Part shown: one piece after another, positions 42,536 through 54,049 of the stretch
Numbering within the stretch: the first letter of the stretch is position 1
Layout: every line of letters begins with the position of its first letter
NCBI GenBank assembly: GCA_031002005.1
Contig: CM061921.1
Location: 142,137,283-142,201,282 of the forward strand
DNA from: Vandiemenella viatica
Lineage: Eukaryota; Arthropoda; Insecta; Orthoptera; Morabidae
Direction: 5' to 3'
DNA length: 64,000 nt
Position numbers and translations under genes: made by a program
The notes under the pieces: model-generated
Database searches by the model: none
Told to the model about the DNA's origin: nothing
Seen by the model: the letters and a program-made list of their open reading frames with translations, nothing else

Positions 42536-44288
42536 ATTTCAAGAAAGCGATGCGCGAGGCCTTTAATGACTTTCGTTGCAACTCACTTTCAAAGAGCCTC
42601 ATCGAAAATCCAAAGAAATTTTGGTCGTATGTAAAAAACGTAAGTCGTTGTGACAACAATCTGCCAGTTCTACTACGAGACGGTCGGGAAGTTGATGACA
42701 GCCGCGACAAGGCTACCGCATTTATCACCGAATTTTAAAATTCTTTCACTGACGAAAACATGGAAAACATTCCCGTTTTTCCATGGCGTGTAGAATTTGA
42801 GATGGATCCAGTACAAATTGATAGTGTTGGTATCATACAGCAATTAAAGCTCCTGAAGTGAGGGAAGGCGCCGGGTCCCGATGGTATACCAGTAAGAGTA
42901 TTTTCAGAATACGCGGAATAAATAGAACCATTTCTCTCAGATATATTTCGTAAATCTTTAGAAGAAAGAAAAGTACCTTCTGACTGGAAAATAGCGCAGG
43001 TGATTCCAGTTTTCAAGAAAGGAGATCGGAGACATCGTAGGAATTATCGACCCATATCTCTAACATCTGTTTGCAGTAGAATTCTGGAGCATGTCATTTG
43101 CTCTAACGTTATGAAGTTTCTAGATGAAAACGAGTTACTTACAGCAAACCAACATGGATTTCGGTAGAACCTATCGTGTGAAACGCAACTGGCTCTATTT
43201 TCGCATGGTGTAATGAAAGTTATTGATGCAGGATCCCAAGTTGATGCTATTTTCTTGTATTTTCAGAAAGCTTTTGACTCTGTACCACACAACCGACTCT
43301 TAGCGAAGATTCAAGCGGACGGTATATCTGATAATATTTGCGAATGGATACGCGATTCTCTAACTGGTCGGTCACAGTATGTCGTTGTTGACGGGGAAGC
43401 CTTTTCTAAGCTAAATGTTACTTCGGGTGTTCCTCAAGGAAGTGTAACTGGACCACTTCTTTTCTTAATTTTTATAAACGATCTCGGTGACAACGTTAAT
43501 TGCAGGATGTGATTTTTTGCTGGTGATGCACTTATTTATAGGGAAGTGAGGTGCTCTGACGATTGCTTAGAAATTCAGCGTAATCTGGATGTTATTTCGG
43601 AATGGTGACGTAAATGGCAGCTTACACTTAACTGCAAAAAGTGCAAGGCAATGCAAATAAGTAATAAAACGACCCTGTTTGCTCACGAGTACAAAGTTAA
43701 CAATTCAGTTGTTTACACTGTGGATTCCCTAAAGTATCTAGGCGTAACAGTACAAAGCAACATTAAATGGGACTTGCAAAGCTAATTCTAAACCACGACT
43801 TATAGGTTGTATTTTGAGAAGTTATAATGCTCATACAAAGGATATAGCGTACAAAACACTAGTGGGTCCGCATTTGGAATATTGTTGTGAATTTGGGAAC
43901 CGTATCGTAAGGGATTGATTGACACGTTAGAAAAAGTACGGAGGAGAGCCGCTAGATTCGTAACTGCTAGTTACAGTCCTTATGTAAGTGTCACAGAGCT
44001 GATACGTGGGTTGGGCTGGGATTGTTTGGTGGACAGACGACGTCGTTTTCGTTTGAATTTGTTGGAGAATAAGCGAAAATCTTTAATTTACGAGTGCAAC
44101 GAAATACTTCTTCCGCCAACCTTAAGTCGCAATGACAGGAGGGATAAGATTCGAGAAATAAGATGCTGTACTGATATATTTATGTATTCCTTCTTTCCTC
44201 GTTCTGTTCGGGATTGGAATGCACTGAATTAGGATTGGTGGATAGCAGAGTGATTTGCAGAGTATAGATGTTGATGTAGATGTAGATA
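42536..44288 (+). pseudogene. LINE-A copy 2, ORF2 from linker to 3' tail
   Basis: The reading starts in the pre-RT linker (KKAMREAFNDFRCNSLSK). RT blocks follow: GKAPGPDGIPVRVF (about 42866), WKIAQVIPVFKKGDR, FQKAFDSVPHNRLL (about 43262) and TSGVPQGSVTGPLLFLIF (about 43420). The FADD box has decayed to FFAGDAL. C-terminal EKVRRRAARFV and FFPRSVRDWNAL follow, then a (GATGTA)n-like tail to 44288. At least six stops. Clearly the same family as 45606-49550. Its 5' part is absent. Confidence 0.8.
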
Positions 44289-44660
44289 TAGAAAGAATTA
44301 AAATTGAAGCATTTAAAATGTGCTGCTATAGAAGAATACTGAAAATTAAGTTGGCGGATAAAGTATGAAGAGAACGAGTTTTGGAAATGATGGGCGAGGA
44401 AAAAAGTTTGTGGAAGAGTATTACAGAAAGAAGAGATAGGATGGCAGGTCATATTTTGAGACATGAAGGATTGATTAACTTGATAGTGGATGGAGCAGTC
44501 GAAGGTAAGACATGCAGAGGAAGACAGAGATGAAAGTATATGAAGCAGATAATGGAGAACATGGGTTGTAAGGGGTATGCTGAGATGAAAAGGTAAGCTC
44601 AAGATAGGAAGGGATGGAGGATTGTATCAAACCAGTCGAGAGACTGATGACAGCAAAACA
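44289..44660 (+). pseudogene. RTE-like LINE, C-terminal part (continuation of 33822-34676)
   Basis: Begins ERIKIEAFKMCCYRRILKIK and continues MGEEKSLWKSITERRDRM, then GHILRHEGLINLIVDGAVEG and GRQR, the standard C-terminus of this LINE type. Joined conceptually to the reading that breaks at 34676, only about four to six residues are missing. This shows that the intervening 9.6 kb inserted into one ancestral element. The end region GTCGAGAGACTGATGACAGC is the LINE's 3' UTR. Confidence 0.75.
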
Positions 44661-45039
44661 AAAAAATCAACAAAACCAAAGTACAAGGAGAGGAGCAAAA
44701 GAATAAAATAAATGGGAATCTTGAAGTTGATATTGAAACTTTTCTGATGTGAGTAAAGATTTGATGTAAGAAGTAAGGGAAACATTAACTAAATTTTGCC
44801 AACCACTGTTCTCCGGAATTATTTTATCCAGCGAGGCCGATTATATAACATAGTTTCCAGTACACTTGAAACTATAAAATAATCTAAATTCATGATTAAT
44901 AAACCCACATTCATTGGAACTAAATCTGTCAATAAATCTGTCACGTCACTTGCTTGCAGATTATGATTTAGAATAATTTTATTTCATTTCATTTAATGTT
45001 TATCGACGTGCAGACAAGAAGTTGTTACACCCACTTGTA
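44661..45039. other. No gene recognised
   Basis: AT-rich spacer with no supported feature. Confidence 0.45.
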
Positions 45040-45605
45040 GAACACTTCAACCTTTTGCGTGAATCCCGTTCAATGAAAAATTGTCAAAAAATTTTCATTT
45101 TTTGACGTCACATAAAAATTAAACCTATCCTGCTTTACCTACTCGTTGACGGGGCCTACATTAATCAAAACCATCTCAAAATCGGACCAGTATTTCTTTT
45201 GTGAATTTCGTTCATCCAAAAATGATATTAATTTGACAAATTACTCAGTTTTCCATCATAACACAAAAATGAAAATATTTTATTCTTGTCGCCACAGACT
45301 GTACATTAATCAAAGCGTCATCAAAATCCGTCCAGTTTTTGGCTTGAATCACGTTCAATGAAAAATTATCCTAAATTTATCAATTAATGATTTCACATCA
45401 AATTGAAATAACCCTATTATACCCGTAGGACCCAGCAATATATTAATCGAAACCCCATACAAATTTAACCAGTGCATTTTACGTGAATCGTATTCAACCA
45501 GAATTTATGCTTCATTTCCCATTTTCTTCGACATCTTATCAAAATGAATCATACTCTGTTTTATCCGCGGGACCACGCGCTGTACAGTAATAGAAACCCC
45601 ATTAT
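45040..45605. repeat. Degenerate tandem repeat of about 140 bp, left part
   Basis: About four diverged units share ATTAATC(A/G)AAACC or similar, a box like AAAATC(C/G)G(A/T)CCAGT, GTGAAT(C/T)(C/T)CGTTCAA and a T-rich end. The last unit is cut by the LINE-A 3' tail at 45606. The array resumes after the LINE at about 49545, and a related pair is at 13760-14080. Confidence 0.65.
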
Positions 45606-45681
45606 AATCTACATATACATCTACATTCATCCTCTGCAAATCACAAACATTGTGGGTGGCAGAGGGTGCTAAGCACCAATC

Positions 45682-48400
45682 CTAAGCCCGCACATTCCAA
45701 TCCCGAATAGTGCGAGGAAAGAAGGAATACATATAAGTATCAGTACGGCATCTTATTTCACTAATCTTATCCCTCCGGTCATTGCGACCTAAATAGGTTG
45801 GCGGAAGAAGTATTTCATTGCACTCGAAATTTAAATTTTTTCGCATATTCTCCAATAAATTCGAACGCAAGCTACGTCGTCTGTCTTCCAAACTATCCCA
45901 GCCCAATCTATGTATCAATTCTGTGACGTTTTCATAAGGGCTGTAACAACAAGTCACGAATCTAGCGGCTCTCCTCTGCACCCTCTCAACTGAGTCAATC
46001 AGAACCTTGCGATACGGATCCCAAACCGCACAACAGTAATCCAGATGCGGACGCACTAGTGTTTTATACGCTATGTCCTTTGTTTGAGCATTACAATTCC
46101 TCAATATACGACCTATGAATCGTAATTTAGAATTTGCCTTGCCTACGACGGAAGTTATGTGCATGTCCCATTTCATGTTGCTTTGCACTATCACCCCCAG
46201 ATACTTCACCGAATCAACCGTGTGAACAGGTGAATTGTTTATTTTGTACTCGTGAACAAATTGATTCTTCTTGTTACTTATCCGCATTGCCTTGCACTTT
46301 TTGCAATTAAGTGTAAGCTGCCATTTACGGCACCAATCGAAAATAGCATATAAATCACGCTGAATTTCTAAGCATACGTCGGAGCACCTTATTTCCCTAT
46401 AGATAACTGCATCGTCGGCAAACAATCGCAACCAGCATTTGACGTTGTCACCTAGATCGTTTATAAATATTAAGAAAAGAAGTGGACCTATTACACTTCC
46501 TTGAGGAGCGCCCGAAGTAACATTTATCTTAGAAGAGGCTTCCCCGTCAACAACGACATATTGTGATCGACCAGTTAGAAAATAAAGTATCCACTCGCAA
46601 ATCTGAGCCGAAATACCGTAAGCTCGAAACTTCACTAAGAGTCGGTTGTGTGGCACAGAATCAAAAGCTTTCTGAAAATCCAAAAAAACTGCATCAACTT
46701 GCGAACCTGCATCGATAACTTTCATTATGTCGTGGGAAAATAGGGCCAATTGTGTTTCACACGATCTCTTCTTCCGACATCCGTGTTGACATGGTGTAAG
46801 TAACTCGTTCTATTCTAGAAACTTCATAATGTTTGAGCATATGACATGTTCCAGAATTCTGCTGCAGACCGATGTTAGAGATATGGGTCGATAATTCCTA
46901 GGATCACTCCGATCTCCTCTCTTAAAAACGGGAATTACCTGGGCTATTTTCCAGCTAGAAGGTACTTTTCTCTCTTCTAGTGATTTACGGAATATATCTG
47001 AGAGAAATGGTTCAATATCCTCCGCGTATTCAGAAAATACTCTTACCGTTATACCATCGGGACCCGGCGCTTTACCCCACTTCAGGAGTTTTAATTGATT
47101 TACAATTCCTACGCTATCAATTTCTATCGGATCCATCTCTAATTCCACACGATGTGGTAAAGTGGGGATGTTTTCCATGTTTTCTCGCGTGAATGAATTT
47201 TTGAATTCGGTGTTAAATACGGTAGCCATGTCGCGGCTGTCTTCAACCTCCCGTCCGTCTTTTATTAGAACTGGCTTATTATTCCCACTACAACTACCCT
47301 TTTTTACATACGACCAAAATTTCTTAGGGTTTTCAGTGAGGCTCGTAGAGAGAGAATTTTCACGAAAGTTATTAAATGACTCACGCATTGCATTCTTAAC
47401 ACGTCCCCTTATCTCCTCTAACTTATCTAAATCAGTCCGATGCATCGTCCTTTTTGATCGTGCATGTATCTTCCTTTGCTTCTTGAGCAACCTTTTAACC
47501 TCCTGTGTGCCATGGGGGATCGTTCTCTTCCCTGATTGTCCGTTTCGGTATATGCAAGTTCATACCTACCCCGAGTATATGTAGGAATCGATGCCACCTC
47601 TCTTCAACGGTGCCTCCTGCTACTAAGAAGGTGTGGCAATTATGCCTCAAATACGCTCTAAAACACTCTTTTGAAGCCTTTTCGAATCTGTAAACGATCC
47701 TCTCTTTTCTCTTTCTGCGCGTGGTTGTTAGTTTTACTGTTGCAATTACAGCTTTGTGATCACTTATTCCTGCGGTGGTAGAAATATCCGTGAATAGTTC
47801 GGGCCTATTTGTAACAACTATATCTAAAATATTTTCGTTACCGTTGAGGCATCGCGTTGGTTCAGTTACGAGCTGTTCAAGATGGTGATCTGAGAAGAGG
47901 TCTAGAATGATTTCGCAAGCTGCTTTATCCCTGCCCCCAGTAACGTGTACGTAATTATTCCAGTCGATATCTGGCAAGTTAAAGTCACCTCCTATCATTA
48001 TTGCATGGTCCGGAAATCGCCGTGCTATATTATTTACATTATTTCTCAAGGCCTCGGCAATATTTACGCTTGCATCGGGTGGACGATAGAACGAGCCTAT
48101 CACAAGTTTTGTCCTAGCTACGTTGAGCTTGATCCATATGATTTCGCAGAAAATATAGACATCTATTTCGCTACATGGGAGGTACTTACTAACAGCTATA
48201 AATGCACCACCTCCTTGGGAATGCAACCTGTCCTTACGGAAAATGTTCATGTTACTATTAAAAATTTCGGCGGAACTTATATCCGGTATTAACCAACTTT
48301 CTGTGCCTATTACGATATCAGCATCTGTACTACGAATAACGTTTTCGAGTTCAGGCTGTTTATTACAAACACTTCTGCAGTTAACTACTAAAACTTTTAA
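45682..48400 (-). pseudogene. LINE-A copy 3 ORF2 (endonuclease and reverse transcriptase)
   Basis: Begins KVLVVNCRSVCNKQPELE (about 48397). Endonuclease blocks: IVIGTESWL, SFYRPPDAS, MIGGDFNLPDIDWN and GISDHKAVI, giving the APE-type Glu, Asp/Asn and His set. A one-base shift near 47492 joins it to the linker. RT blocks: GKAPGPDGITVRVF (about 47060), QVIPVFKRGDRSDPRNYRPI, FQKAFDSVPHNRLLV (about 46665), APQGSVIGPLLFLIFINDL and the catalytic FADDAV (about 46415). A TAG at about 46813 interrupts between FLE and NELL. The C-terminus RVQRRAARFV to FFPRTIRDWN ends at 45682. Only two disablements, so inactivation is fairly recent. Enzyme performs target-primed reverse transcription in the nucleus. 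Confidence 0.85.
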
Positions 48401-48479
48401 TGTTCGGGATTCTTTTAAGCTACCCCTAACACGCGGTGCTCAATTTATCTTGGCTGTCCGCAACTGAATTTCCTCCTCA

Positions 48480-49447
48480 GGGTCATCCTCCCTCAACCTA
48501 AAAAAACCCCCAATGCACTCCACACGGCCCCTGCCACCCGTGTAGCCGATTCCCGTGTGTAGTGCACCCCTGATCTATCCAAGGGATTCCTACAAGACTC
48601 AACCCCAGGGTGAAGATCAAGGAATCTGCAGCCATGACTATCACAGAAGCGCCGTAATCTCTGGTTCAGCCCCTCAACACGGCTCTGAACCAGAGGTCCA
48701 CAGTCAGTCCTATCGACAATGCTGCAGATGGATAGCTCAGCAGAAATCAGCAGAGTTCACCCTTTCTGCAAGTCGCCCAAAGGACGAGAGGATAACCTCC
48801 GACCCTAGGCGGCAAGCATCATTGGTGCCGACATGAGCCACAATCCGCAGCTGGTTGCACCCCGTCCGTTCAATGGCATCCGGGATGGCCTGTTCCACAT
48901 CTCGGATCAGACCCCCCGGAATACACAATGAATGGATACCGGAATTCGTCCCCGACCTCTTCGCCATTTCCCTAAGGGGTTCGATGAAGCTCCTAATGTT
49001 GGAGCTACCGACCACTAAAACCCCCTTTTGCAGTTGTCCAGACTTAGCGGGCTGTGGGGCTGCCAATTCACAGGCTGACGATTGCAGGACTGAATCAGTT
49101 CCAGACAATGCGTCAAACCGATTGGACAGAGGTACAAGCTCGCCTTCTTGGCAATCAAGCTTGCACGACTGCCCCCGCATGCGCCGTCGAGGTCCAGACA
49201 CCACACGCCAGCCACGACTAGGCGACGGCCGCATAGATTCCGACATCTCGGCCTGGACTGCAGGTACGATGACTGGTTTGGGAGAACCTGCGAGCCGATC
49301 AGCGTCTGCAGGGTCACCAATACCGCATCTACTGCACTCACTTGCGGCAGCTTCCAGCTGTGGAACTCTTGTTACCAAAGCTGCAAGCTGGGTGCGCAGG
49401 TCAGTCACCTCAGCCTGCGTCTGCACACAACTACAGTCCCTACACAT
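48480..49447 (-). pseudogene. LINE-A copy 3 ORF1 (coiled coil plus SGNH-hydrolase-like)
   Basis: From ATG at 49447: MCRDCSCVQTQAEVTDLR, a coiled coil to about residue 45, a CxxC pair (CSRCG), then the esterase-like part GVLVVGSSNIRSFIEPLR (Ser block I), CIPGGLIRDVEQAIP and VAHVGTNDACRLGS (Asn block III). The frame ends at 48737 because a short deletion replaces the segment before SIVDRTDCGPLVQSR. The last block, DPLDRSNPL-like LDRSGVHYTRES, holds Asp-x-x-His and lies in another frame (about 48560-48600). The protein would bind LINE RNA. The SGNH domain has an unclear role in retrotransposition. Confidence 0.75.
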
Positions 49448-49544
49448 ACTACCTTACAGAAAGAAAAACTTAGGAGTACACGAGAAAAACGGACTCACTA
49501 TGCGTTCTCAGTAGGAGACCTTTTGTCAATCCGACTAACAGTTT

Positions 49545-49640
49545 TTAAGTAAATCGCGTTCAAATAAATAATGATTTCTTTTAATATCTCAGCTTTTCCA
49601 CATCAAATATAAATGAATCTTACCCTATTTAATAGTCAAA
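49545..49640. repeat. Degenerate tandem repeat, right part
   Basis: CGCGTTCAAATAAATAATG, then CACATCAAATATAAATGAA and CCCTATTT, parallels the segment GTTCAATGAAAAATT...CACATCAAATTGAAATAACCCTATT at 45351-45418, showing continuation of the left array across the LINE-A insertion. Confidence 0.55.
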
Positions 49641-51240
49641 ATTCACTAAGATTAATTCGATTACAATTTTTCAAATATGTCAACAAACATTTTTCTCATA
49701 TATCGTTTTAATATAACTCTTTTATCTACTAATTTTACATATCTAACAGGTAAGGTAATAAAATACTGTTAATCTAAAATCCAATTAATTTCTTTTGATA
49801 GTTTGAAATTTTTTGCACCTTTCATCTTTTTCAAGATCACGATGCTATTTAAAATCTATTGAATTAATTAAACTTGCGAGTAAGGATTGCATTACTTAAG
49901 TAGGGAAAGAAAAAATCATATCACTTCACTCACATTATATTGCATACATACTTAACTTGTTAGGTCATAAATTGATTTGGTATGTCTTAAGCCATGTTTT
50001 ATCATATAAGGTTTGCGACATTTACATTTAATCGTTGCCGAAACAGTAATTTGAACAACAATTAGGCATGAATGAAGCATTAGGTTTTTTATTTTTATAA
50101 AATTCATCAATTCTATTAGATTCATCCAATTTCTAGACTTCTTTTCTTTTGGATCCATTTATAGATTAAAATTAAGAAAGAAAAATGTCAGAAAAACTAT
50201 ATATATTAGGATTTATGATACTCCTCACAGTATTAACTTTGTATCATCTTGAATTTTTTTGTATCTGCATTCCTTATTAAGTAAATATACACTGAAACTG
50301 AAATAATAAATATAACACAGATGAGCTGAATAAAAATAAAATTGCAGAGATGAAATTTTTCTCAACATGTTTTTATTACATAAATGAATACTGAAATTCA
50401 AGATGATAAATGTAACAAAGAAGATTTGAATAAAAATAAAATTTCAGCGATGAAAGCGATAGCAGAATTGATTAAAATAAAAGTATTGTAACTAAAAAAG
50501 ATTACTTAAACTAGCATATTATGAAACTTTACTTTTCAAGTAAATATAGAACGAATATTCTGTTACAACCAAAAATAAACAAAAATGAATATATAGTTTA
50601 CTGATACCTTGAATTAACTAACTGAGAAAGTAAATCCAAACCCATTAATTTATATAAAAAGACTTGTAAAGTTTATAATGGTCATTTTGATTAATTATAT
50701 TTTTTTCGATATCCAGTACAAGGTGCGAGGGAAGAAGATGTATATTATTATTTAATCCACTGTTAATGTTAAAAGTAGTTTAGTAACGAAAACATAAGAC
50801 AATGAGAGGAACTTTTCGGCGAGTATGAAGTTAGCACAAGTATGCCACCTTCAGTTGAATAGCTGGGAGAAAGCTGATCCTCAGGATGGGATAAATTTGA
50901 TCATATTCAAGAAAAGAAAACGGTGACTTGTTAACTTGTGTTGAATGTGGGTGTTTTGGTGTGAGACCAGCGAAAGCCAACCTAAAAATGAACGTGAATA
51001 GAATGACGCGAATTTTAGGCAGGAAACGATTTCTTAAGACGTTTGTTGTGTCACATAGACATAGAACAGCATTTTTTTTAAGGTGGATGAACACAGATTT
51101 TAAGAATACGTGGGCCGCCGAAAGCTCATAAAATTTCTTAGAAAGTGAAGGAAGCCACACAGTGTTTTTAGCCAATAGTACGAAATTGCGGAGAATATAC
51201 GAGAGGTAGGGACAATTGCTCCAATAAGTAATGATGGAAA
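49641..51240. other. AT-rich region, no gene recognised
   Basis: Contains an imperfect duplication near 50290-50355 and 50390-50455 (GAATAAAAATAAAATT and GATGAAA in both). A 138-codon minus-strand frame (50831-51247) and a 67-codon plus-strand frame overlap at about 50930-51131. Neither resembles a family. Confidence 0.45.
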
Positions 51241-51242
51241 GT

Positions 51243-51416
51243 AGCACTGGAAAGAATTCGGCAATGGCCTTTTTGAAGGAAGCATCCCGGCATTCGCCTT
51301 GAGTGATTTGGGGAAACTATGGAAAACCCAAATCTGGATGCCCGGACGGGGATTCGAACCAGCGTCCTAACGAATGCGAGGCCAGAACGTTAACCGTTCA
51401 CCGACCACGCTCGGTG
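51243..51416 (-). mobile_element. SINE S1, copy 6, truncated
   Basis: Retains the tRNA-like head (plus-strand GATTCGAACCAGCGTCC and AACGTTAACCGTTCACC) and the core up to GGAAAGAATTCGGC, but lacks the CGTCGACG-like tail seen in other copies. No clear target duplication. Confidence 0.75.
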
Positions 51417-51429
51417 AAACCAATTACCG

Positions 51430-51735
51430 TCTGCATGGCAGACTGTATAGGGGTCAGCCACACAGATAGCAAAATAAAATCTAAAATATTAAAAACATAC
51501 GGTCTCTATGACTGACTGGAAAGAGGTCAGCCATACAGAAAGCAAAATAAAGTAAAATACGAAAATAATGGCTGTAAACGGGCAATAATAATAATAAAAA
51601 AAACACAAATACTGAATGGTTGGCTGTAAACAGGCCAACCAGATTAAACGAAGACTAAAACAACAAACAAGCTGGCTGGCTGTAGAAGGATCATCTAGAT
51701 TTCAAATTTCAAACTTAACAAAAAAAAAAAAAATC
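51430..51735. repeat. Imperfect short tandem units
   Basis: Recurring GGTCAGCCA(C/T)ACAGA and AGCAAAATAAA(A/G) at about 51453-51485 and 51525-51556, then GGCTGTAAACRGGC-type units at about 51569 and 51620, ending in an A-run near 51721. Perhaps decayed 3' UTR of the I-type LINE that follows on the minus strand. Confidence 0.5.
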
Positions 51736-51739
51736 GTAA

Positions 51740-54045
51740 AAAAAACAGTACATGGATTGGTTGTTGTAAGAAGACTATCAATACATTCTAAATCTTATGC
51801 CGATCCGCACAAAATTTTACAGACGAGACCGGCAAAATTACAAAATTTTAAATCCATAGCTACAGTTTCACTGACATTGTTTAATATAAGTTACACATCG
51901 TTGACTAATCCAACGTCTGCCTTTAAATTTAGAAATAACACACAGTCAGTTAAAATGTGGGGCACCGTCAACTATATGACACAAGCATCACGTTCCGATG
52001 GGTACTCCCGGCGGAGAAGAAAACTATGCGTCAGTGGACAATGCTCTATATGCAGACGAGTAAGAAGAACCTCATTCCTTCTCGCCCACTGGAAGAAGCT
52101 GCTTAATGGCTGAACGGTTGGTTTGATCAGCTGAAACTTGTTATGCTCCACTTCCAACCACTGCGTCTGCCATATCAAAGACAATTCTTTTAACCGCCGA
52201 GGCAAGGTCCGACTATGAGGTCGTTTCTGACCTTGTCACATGCTAATATGGCAGCTTCATCAGCTACCTCGTTCCCCACCCCCTTTCCCCCATTCCCCCA
52301 CATGGCCTGGTACCCAGCAGAATATAACGTTCTTTCACAAGATTGAAGGGATCAGAAAGCGTCCTGTATGTCCTAGACCAAATGATCTGGTGGGTGCATG
52401 TTTACTAACGTCTGCACCTGAATATCGCTGAAGAAATCACAGCATATGATGTACTTCGTATCGCGCATTACCTTCATATGCTGCAGCGAATTTAATAAAA
52501 CGTAACATACCGCGGTGTATACGCTGCTCATGCTGTTCAGCTTTTAATTAAAAGTCGCTCGAAGGTACCTACTCTTTTAACCTGCTTAGACCCATCAATA
52601 TATACTGGGTTGAAATATCGTTATAATTTTCATAAAAACATTGTCAGCGGTAAACTGCTTGCTGTACCAAGGCAGTTCTAAAATTGTTCTGGGCCTCCTT
52701 AGAAGATAACCATGGTGATAAAAAGGGGGCAGCTCATAGCCACATTCTTCTAAGATTGTCTTTGTATTGTAGCTGAAGGGTCTTGTAGTTCTTCTACGGT
52801 TACTATACAGGTGTCCGAAAGATGAATTCATAAACGCATCGTAAACGGGACTGTCAAGTTTTAATGCTATGTGCTAAGTCTCGCACCATGAGAAGATGCC
52901 GCCGTATGACATGTGGCGGCTCATCAGCATCTGCACAAATGCTGAATTCTGGGCTCGTGCGATACGCACCGGTCACAAGCTGTACTCCAGCATGGTGGAC
53001 ATTATCCGACATCTAGAGATAGTTGTCCCATACCGAGCCATACACGACGGAACCGTATTCCAGCCACGACCATACAAGGGCTCTATAAAATTGTAGCAGG
53101 CAGAAGTGGTCGGTTCCCTATGACCTGCCACACAGACACTTTAAAACATTCAGAGTTTATTGAGCTCTGGCTTTCACATCTTAAAGGTGTGCGATCCAAG
53201 TTTGCCTACTGTCAAAAATGTGGCCCATAAACCTAACAGATTCAGTAAAACTTAAAACGGTGTTCCTCAAGGTAAGGTGACGTTCAACAAAAATACAGCG
53301 AGATCGCGTAAAAAGTTTTATGGGCAGAGAAATAAAAATCAGTGTGTACTGACCATTCATCCAATCTGTTTAGCCCCGCTCAGACTATATGATGAACAAA
53401 CATTTGAACAGTCATAATCGTATAAGGAGTATCGGATAGGACTCCTTATTATCGTTGAAATGATCTTAATAGCAACAGAGAAAAGAGTCACACTTAAAAC
53501 TGACCCTTGCAGAACACCGTTTTCCCAGATAAAAAGATCTGACACTGTACTACCAACTCGGTACCGGAAGCGACGTCCTGATAAAAACTGGGGCAGATTT
53601 CCCATGAATACCCTTTCATGTAACTTTTTTTTTTTACAAAATGCCATGTCTCTAGTTAGTATCGTAAGCCTTATCGATACCGAAAAACACGCCCACAAGG
53701 TGTTGGATGCGAATGACCGCGTCCTGTATCGCCGCTTCCAGTAGGATCAGGTTGTCAAAGGTGGAATGGAACTTCCTGAATCTACACTGAAAGCGGCTCA
53801 GCAGATTTTGGGACTCATGACACCAGACGTGGTGGCTGTTGACCATTCTCTCTAGTGTCTTTTTTTTTTGTTACTTGTGGCTTTACGCATCGTCGACGTC
53901 GAGGTAATTAGAGGGGGGATGGGATTGGGGCAAGGAACGGGAAGATATTCGGCCATGGCCTTTTTCGAACCCGCGTCCTCCCGAATGCGAGGCCTGAACG
54001 TTAACCGTGCTCTAGTGTCTTCCGACAATGTAGCTGTTTGTACAC
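51740..54045 (-). pseudogene. I-type LINE, broken (RT, RNase H side and C-terminus)
   Basis: On the minus strand, GKTLERMVN (about 54030) is followed, after a SINE insertion, by RT text: LLSRFQCRFRKFHSTFDNL, VGVFFGIDKAYDTN, LPQFLSGRRFRYRVGS and GVLQGSVLSVTLF (about 53490). The catalytic box has decayed to YDYD. A frame at 52595-52831 includes PPFYHHGYLLRRPRT, and GNEVADEAA-like RNase H text lies near 52240. The C-terminus is best preserved: WLEVEHNKFQLIKP, RRNEVLLTRLHIEHCPLTHS (about 52010-52090) and a Cys/His-containing TVPHILTDC (about 51950), as in I/R1-group LINEs. Many stops. Confidence 0.7.
53862..54010 (-). mobile_element. SINE S1, copy 7, internally deleted
   Basis: Inserted in the I-type LINE with target duplication TCTAGTGTCTT at 53851-53861 and 54011-54021. 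The tail (GCATCGTCGACGTCGAGG) and the tRNA-like head are present, but the central core between GGCCATGGCC and the B box is deleted. Confidence 0.85.
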
Positions 54046-54049
54046 ACTA

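Larger units (their letters stand above)
45606..49550 (-). mobile_element. LINE-A copy 3, nearly complete CR1/Jockey-type LINE
   Basis: Minus-strand element with ORF1 (starting 49447), ORF2 (about 48400-45682) and a short 3' UTR containing GGTGGCAGAGGGTGC (complement near 45650). It ends in (GATGTA)n, plus-strand complement ATCTACATATACATCTACATTC. Splitting of the degenerate tandem repeat marks its target. It is the best-preserved LINE here, with one deletion in ORF1 and one frameshift and one stop in ORF2. Confidence 0.85.

Noticed and set aside
48855..49514. 219-codon plus-strand frame
   Set aside because: Antisense shadow of LINE-A ORF1, whose minus-strand reading has clear coiled-coil and SGNH motifs.
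50831..51247. 138-codon minus-strand frame
   Set aside because: Ordinary composition, overlaps another frame on the opposite strand and part of a SINE, and matches no family.
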